Below are positions 58,882 to 64,000 of a stretch of DNA of 64,000 bases, one piece after another (within the stretch, counting starts at the first letter, position 1; each line of letters opens with the position of its first letter). Source of the stretch: Armillaria gallica (lineage: Eukaryota; Basidiomycota; Agaricomycetes; Agaricales; Physalacriaceae); assembly GCA_037576215.1 (NCBI GenBank), contig JBANDB010000016.1:1-64000 (forward strand). The letters are read 5' to 3'. Under the pieces are notes generated by a model. It saw nothing but the letters and a program-made list of their open reading frames with translations, was not told the origin of the DNA and searched no databases. The position numbers and the translations under genes are program-made.

Positions 58882-59298
58882 TATTAAACCTGAACTCCTA
58901 TCAAGGGTAAATAACGGCTGTCTTGCGTTTGGGCAGTCACCGATGAGTCCCAATAGTCGTCCAGGTTAATTCTTCAGCTGTCCATGATGAATTAAGCGAT
59001 GATTTCAGTAGAGATTAAAGTTAGCTCAAAGCTGGGGTACATACAGTGAGAGCTACTACTTAAGTATTCGAAGTGAGGGTTCTAATAATAGACCATGCAT
59101 AAAAGATAAAGTTCATGAGCATGCATGGTTGGAGTAAGAACATATGGGCACACAATAGTGAAGCGAGGTTGCGCAAGAGCGAAGCGATAACATGGGAATG
59201 TCGTCCTGCTGCTTGGATTCCCCTATAATCAGCAGCCCGCCCAGTCCGGTTGTGAGAGATAAGATAAGATAAAGGTAAAAAATAAATAAATTGTAACA
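58882..59298 (-). repeat. 5' LTR of the Gypsy element (417 bp)
   Basis: Equal in length to the left LTR. On the sense strand a TATA-like ATACTTAAGTA lies roughly 30-40 bases upstream of the proposed transcript start at about 59033. Confidence 0.92.
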
Positions 59299-59303
59299 GA
59301 TCC

Positions 59304-60069
59304 ACTTTGGGATGATGCCAGTTACTTGTAAAGGTGGGGTGGGTGAGCGACCCATTCAATATGAAGGAGAAGTAGAGCTCATTACAGAGTGTTTTGATAA
59401 GACCACAAAGCATCGTTTCAGGAATGCGGATAAACTAGCTTATATTAAATTTGGTATGATGAGAGATACAGACGCTCCACTAGATATTCATTCTGGGCAA
59501 CTGAGGTTAGCAGGGTAAGTTGCCTCAATCTGATCCTATCATTGTGGTTCCTACCTGAACTTTGAATGAACACCCAGCTCTGACGTTGCCAGGTTTTTCG
59601 AGCCTTATCCCAGTAATGATTAGTAGCGGCCTGAAACAGGTAAACTGAGACTGTTCAATCTCAATGTGGAATTATCATGAAGTTATGGGCAAGAAACAAC
59701 AGGTCTGCTGTGAGACTTTACTGAGGACAACTTCCCTAAGAGTGGAGAGCTCCTTGTGGAAGAGGAAGGCCAGATGCATTTGACAAAAAGATGCAACTAT
59801 GGTTGGCGAAAATGAGATCAAGTAGCATACAAGGATAAAGAAAAACATACATATTGATGAACATCATAATCGTAGGCCGTGAAACTGCAGATGCATGTAG
59901 AGACACAAAGCAAGTGCCTGCCATGAAACCATTAGCAAGAGCACAGAAAAGGAAAGAGTGGCAGTGTACTGTATTAGACTTATGTTGAAAATGAGACAAA
60001 AAATGGCTTCAAATAAGGGGGGGAGAGACCTTGACAAGCAAGGTGATCTGTTTGGGCACAAGTGGGAAG
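59304..60069. other. Spacer right of the Gypsy element
   Basis: No supported gene. Short frames only, and some AT-rich stretches like those of 37.5-48.9 kb. Confidence 0.4.
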
Positions 60070-60236
60070 AGATTCCTAACTATTCTTATCAATACATGGT
60101 AAGTCAGCTGGATATGTGCAAAAACATTGGGCACACCTGGAACTGATAAAAGGCCAGTATGTCACCAATACTTTTCCTCACCCAAGCTCCCCAACTCATA
60201 CTTAAATCAACATTACTTTCTCCCTCACACTCATCA

Positions 60237-60413
60237 ATGTGCACCTCATCATCATCATCCATGGCCTGCCATCAATTCAGACACAAATATTCACATAATA
60301 GCTCATCCTCGAGCACTTCAGTGCCGACGTCTAACAGCCGCAGAGTCAGCGAGCCCCAATGTTGTCACTGTGGGTGGAGAGGCGCCCACGTCCCAGGGTG
60401 TCCTTTCAGGTAA
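60237..60413 (+). CDS. Small putative zinc-knuckle protein, copy 2
   Basis: 58-residue frame starting MCTSSSSS and ending CCHCGWRGAHVPGCPFR before TAA, paralogous to 23450. The Cys/His residues, GWRG and the C-terminal PF are unchanged between copies, while the Ser-rich front differs and has an in-frame indel. CAG-GTAAAG at the end could be a splice donor. The downstream part seen in copy 1 is partly deleted here and carries a transposon insertion, so this copy is probably truncated. Confidence 0.4.
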   Translation: MCTSSSSSMACHQFRHKYSHNSSSSSTSVPTSNSRRVSEPQCCHCGWRGAHVPGCPFR

Positions 60414-60719
60414 AGGAGCGAAATCAGCATTTTCATGCCATCAGATCTCTTACTGTATAATTTCAATCAGTTCGTCAGGCCATGTAACCTGTGACCGTGT
60501 TGACAAAATTTTTGGTTCGTCATCACCTAGATATTGCTGTGACCAACCAGAAATTTTTGTCAAACCAGGTACCTACCTGGGATGGCCAGGCCCCAGCATT
60601 TTGGAAGCTTGTAACACCTTTAATGCTGTATTTCATGTGTATTAAAGAGACATAAATAAATGGGTTATATCTATCTGCATTTTTCAAGCATTTTTTGAGT
60701 ACAAAAATGGTTTCATCAA

Positions 60720-61713
60720 CAAGGGGGCATGCCAAATAAAATTTTGCACATAAGGTCTAAAAATATATTTCAGGCTGGCAAGGACCAACCACCCACCCAC
60801 ATGACTATATTATACCCATATATAGGTCGCATTTATGACATCATGTGGCTGTTCTCTGGTGAATCTCCAGCATCTTGCGGCACACCTGCCTCTTGCCTGC
60901 CTCGGATGTTAGTTTCTTGGTGATCTTTCAGGATAGCCATGGGGAAGACTGCTTGCATAGAAGTAATAGTACTAATATGCATACAAACATCATTTTTTTG
61001 TGCCCTAAGAGAGCTCAAAAGTCCATGTTCTAATCTCCAATGATAGCCAACAGCAGCCCCCAGTAAACGTTTCCGGGGGCCCTACAAATCGATTTCGAGG
61101 CACGTCGTGTCAGAGCTGCCGATATACAAGTACAGGAGTGGAGATACAGAGCGAGCCCGTGTCCAAATAAGTAATAAGAAATTGTTCGAGTCTGAAGTCC
61201 AAATAAGTAATAAGTAATCATTCGAGTTTGAAGTCCAAGTAAGTAATAAGAAATCATCCGAGTCTGAAATCCATGAAAAAGGGAAGGGTGGGAGGGTAAC
61301 CGAAAATATTCTGATACGTCTGGCAATACAGTGAGTGGATGAGTGAGAGAGTGTCATCGTTTCGTTACTTACCTGGTAGGACAGTGAGGGGATGAGTGAG
61401 AGAGCGATGTAGCTCCTTTCCGCACTGCACTGTCTTACCAGGTACGATCGCGAGACACTCGCGAGAACTCGGTCTTCGAGCAAGTGTCGGGTTCGGATGG
61501 CCGTGAGGATCTCGGTCCTTCGAACGGAACCATGCTGGATGAGGATCCCGGTCCTCTGAGTGAATTGATGCAGCATCTCGGTGCTGCTCTCCGTTTTGCC
61601 CTCGCCGCAATTAGACTTGCGTAAAGCAAGCTTTAAACCCAGTTTTTCAGCCCCTCCGGGGGCAACCAACCACCCTACCAGATGTACCGGGCTGACATTC
61701 CGGTGCCCCCTTG
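60720..61713. mobile_element. hAT-like element nested in the TA element, 994 bp
   Basis: Ends CAAGGGGGCA and its inverse are flanked by an 8-bp duplication with one change (TTCATCAA 60712-60719, TTCGTCAA 61714-61721). It belongs to the same family as 39396-40482 and 55551-55967. Confidence 0.78.
61161..61268. repeat. Tandem repeat, three 36-bp units
   Basis: Three copies of a unit starting GTCCAAATAAGTAATAAG and ending CGAGTCTGAA, inside the hAT-like element. The period is a multiple of three, and the minus strand stays open across it, but no protein is recognised. Confidence 0.85.
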
Positions 61714-64000
61714 TTCGTCAACGGCGCTTGTGACCTGTGACCTGTACCAAAATCCGTCGCCGTCAAGGGGGTCTGTGACCTGTGACCGACGAACCGATCG
61801 AAATTATACAGTACCTCACACCGTGCATATTACACATTCTTTCAACTATCGCCATCCATAGTTACCTTCTGAACATTGACCGTTGTCTGAACGCTAACCA
61901 TCGCCATCGTAATTGCTTTGTGATCCTTGTTTTGCTGCTTTCATCGTCTATTATATGTTTATTCCACATGTCCTGAGCCCGACATAAATGGCTTGTATGT
62001 GTACTTATTATATCTGTAGTTAGGTAAATGTGTAACCGCTTTTCATTCAAGCACGGGATAAGATGAGCATTACTTCTTGTACCTGTTCCGTCTCTGGACA
62101 TATATTTCGAAAACCGTCCCCGATATGAGAAACAGCATGACTAGTTCAAAGAGACCATGAGCTCATGGCGGTAAATGCCGTAAATAATCATCGCGCCTTC
62201 CATTCGATCCCTTCCCATAGTGTATATCTATTCATTCCCGACTTTATAGTATGAAGGGAAGAAAACCTTGATCATGGGGACTCATTCTCAATGCTTGGCT
62301 TTCGGATCCTACTCGGAATTCGGGCTTGACATGACAATATGACCTCTTGGATGTGAAGAGTGCGGTATTCTCATCCCTAGGATGGCTCCACAATTACTAT
62401 GGTAATAGTCCTGGACGTTACTATGATACTAATTCTCTATAGCGCCTGGTCTAATCTATGCTAGTTCCGGTCTTGCAGCTCCCCAATTCATGTTGTCCCA
62501 TGACACTGGACACGACTTTGATTATCGCTACCTCCCTTAGGTGAGTGTTTCCAGAAAGATACTACGATATTGGCAGCGCCGCAATCTAGAATAAGTACCA
62601 CTGATACGCGATAACGTGCCCATAGTAATTCCTACTGCGACGTCCTGTCTGGCCTACAAAAAAGGACTGATTGGTTTGTAAAACAAATCCGATTCCCATC
62701 ACCGCGCTCAGCCATCTACCGGTCGAGCGGAACTTTTTTCCGAGTCCCTGGTATGAGCCACATAGGTACTTTCTTTGAATATATTCGCCAAGTCGCTGGC
62801 ACAAAACCTGTAATAGCCAAACAATAACAATAGATATAGCACACACGAGATATCGGACTGGTCCGAGTCGGGGAAAGGAGGTGCCACATACCAGTATTCT
62901 CTTGGACCAACACGTTTTCTATTCCGCATCGGATAGTATAGAACTGATTGTGGCCCCATTACCCACACTCTCAGGTACGGGTACGGAATGAGAAACGGAT
63001 ACCCATTGAAATCATGTACCGTTTTCGCTAAGACCTATACCAAGCACTGTAGAGGAAGACCTGACGACCTCGGTGGCTCAGGAGAAATGGGATCGATGTA
63101 ACCAGTGGCCCGGCCAGAACAAAGTAGTCCTTTTCAATGTGACAGGTTTTCTCTGAATTGTCTTTCCAGAGCAGCGAACTCGGAAAGTCATAAGTCCTCT
63201 CGTCAAGGTTAATTGCACAGCTGTCTTGATTCTGGAAGAATTTTGGACGATACAACTGAACGATGTTTGTTTCGTTTGCATCGTCACCGTTGCGTGGGCG
63301 GTATGTACAGGCTTAGTACAGCTCTCTGTTACGCGGATCCAACCCATGATTCTCATCTTCGGCAGCATCTTTGAGGGTAGTAGTACATTTAAAATGATCC
63401 AAAGAATTTTGTGTAATAGGAATGTGAAGTTGAACTGTAGGAAATGCGGGGGTGGAGGGGTCATGGGGTCTCTGATTAAGACTCGGTCAGAGCTCGGCAC
63501 GAGGAGAAGGACTGATAATCCGCTTTACGTAGGGCAGAACTTGAAATTTGTAAGACTCGAAGGTGTAACTTTCATCCTGATTTCCATGGCCCTGGATGAA
63601 CGGCGTCAGTAAGCGGTACCTTTGCGACGCTTAGGACCTTGTCTGCTCCACTCTTGTATTCCAGACATTGTCCAAATCCGCCCTTCTTTCCCTTCAAATT
63701 TCCCCATAAGAGCTCCAATCTTAATTTGCATTGAGTCCGAAACAGCGTCCTACAAATATGACGAACGTAGCAAATAACGCCCTCGAACATCTCATTGGCA
63801 CCTGACGCGACGCTTAGAAAACAGAGCGATACGAATGTTCCCAACAGAATCATACACGGTACAGTACTACATCACTGTTTGAGCGTCGAGTACTGACTGC
63901 TTTCCCACTATCACCTGTCATATGCAGCCTATCAACGTCCTCGAATAGGTATTTGATGTGGTTCCCATGATCGCTCAGATGATTAAAAAGATGTCGAGAC

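Larger units (their letters stand above)
48938..59298 (-). mobile_element. Full-length Ty3/Gypsy chromovirus-type LTR retrotransposon
   Basis: Two 417-bp LTRs bound a minus-strand gag-pol with chromodomain. The likely target duplication is AATCC (48933-48937) against GATCC (59299-59303), four of five bases. The LTR sense strand starts TGTTAC and ends TTTAATA. A polypurine tract adjoins the left LTR and a putative self-priming site adjoins the right LTR. Coding regions are full of stops, so the copy is dead. Two smaller DNA transposons sit inside (54243-55440, 55551-55967). Removing all inserts leaves about 8.7 kb. Confidence 0.92.
60453..61811. mobile_element. TIR element (MITE) with TA target site, itself interrupted
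   Basis: Inverted termini CTGTATAATTTC(A/G)ATC(A/G)G are flanked by TA. They resemble the termini of 19428-19910 (CTGTACTATTTCGACCG). It is absent from block B at the matching point (about 23725). Without the nested hAT-like element it would be about 357 bp. Inner copies of ACCTGTGACC lie near both ends. No coding capacity. Confidence 0.8.
60070..64000. repeat. Subtelomeric duplication block B' (partner at 23300-25760)
   Basis: This aligns with block B after removal of the insertion at 60453-61811, and runs off the right edge. It includes a second copy of the small zinc-knuckle frame and, at the edge, of the conserved helical frame. No other gene is supported in 61812-64000. Confidence 0.85.

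Noticed and set aside
1..64000. CRISPR arrays, tRNA or rRNA genes
   Set aside because: The tandem repeats lack the repeat/unique-spacer pattern, and I recognised no tRNA or rRNA sequence by eye; a tRNA scan could still find one.

Overview
The window reads as a chromosome end of a filamentous basidiomycete, probably an agaricomycete. It begins with about 22 CCCTAA telomere repeats. The genes carry many short introns of about 45-70 bp, and the families are typical of these fungi: a DUF6534-type membrane protein, a wax-synthase-like MBOAT, IPNS-like 2OG-Fe(II) oxygenases, a chromodomain Ty3/Gypsy element and a telomere-attached Penelope-like element (PLE). I cannot name the species.

Layout. 1-3.4 kb: telomere, then a PLE reverse transcriptase truncated at its 5' end and joined directly to the telomere repeats. 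A 14-bp internal telomere tract follows, then a second element remnant, then another short telomere tract, and then an oxygenase gene cut inside its second intron. This looks like a broken end that was healed and then extended by retroelements. 3.4-8.2 kb: the cut oxygenase copy, spacer, and a nearly complete oxygenase copy. 8.2-18 kb: the most ordinary genes, namely a 13-exon Pumilio-repeat RNA-binding protein, a DUF6534 gene, and an MBOAT gene split by a tandem-repeat insertion. 18-37.5 kb: subtelomeric duplication. Block A (18.4-22.6 kb) is repeated at 32.2-37.5 kb, and block B (23.3-25.8 kb) is repeated at 60-64 kb. Oxygenase relics sit at the block edges and degenerate reading frames lie between them. 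37.5-48.9 kb: gene-poor, visibly AT-richer sequence holding small transposons, a solo LTR with a nested insert, and a minisatellite. 48.9-59.3 kb: one full-length Ty3/Gypsy chromovirus-type element on the minus strand, with 417-bp LTRs and two small DNA transposons nested inside. 59.3-64 kb: second copy of block B with nested small transposons.

How it fits together. The paralogous blocks act as empty-site controls, so several insertions can be delimited to the base from target duplications: a solo LTR, two TA-flanked TIR elements and three hAT-like elements with 8-bp duplications. Most stop codons in the Gypsy element and in one degenerate gene are what C-to-T change in CGA, CAG or CAA would give, which suggests methylation/deamination or a RIP-like process. 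The terminal PLE frame has no such stops, so it is probably young.
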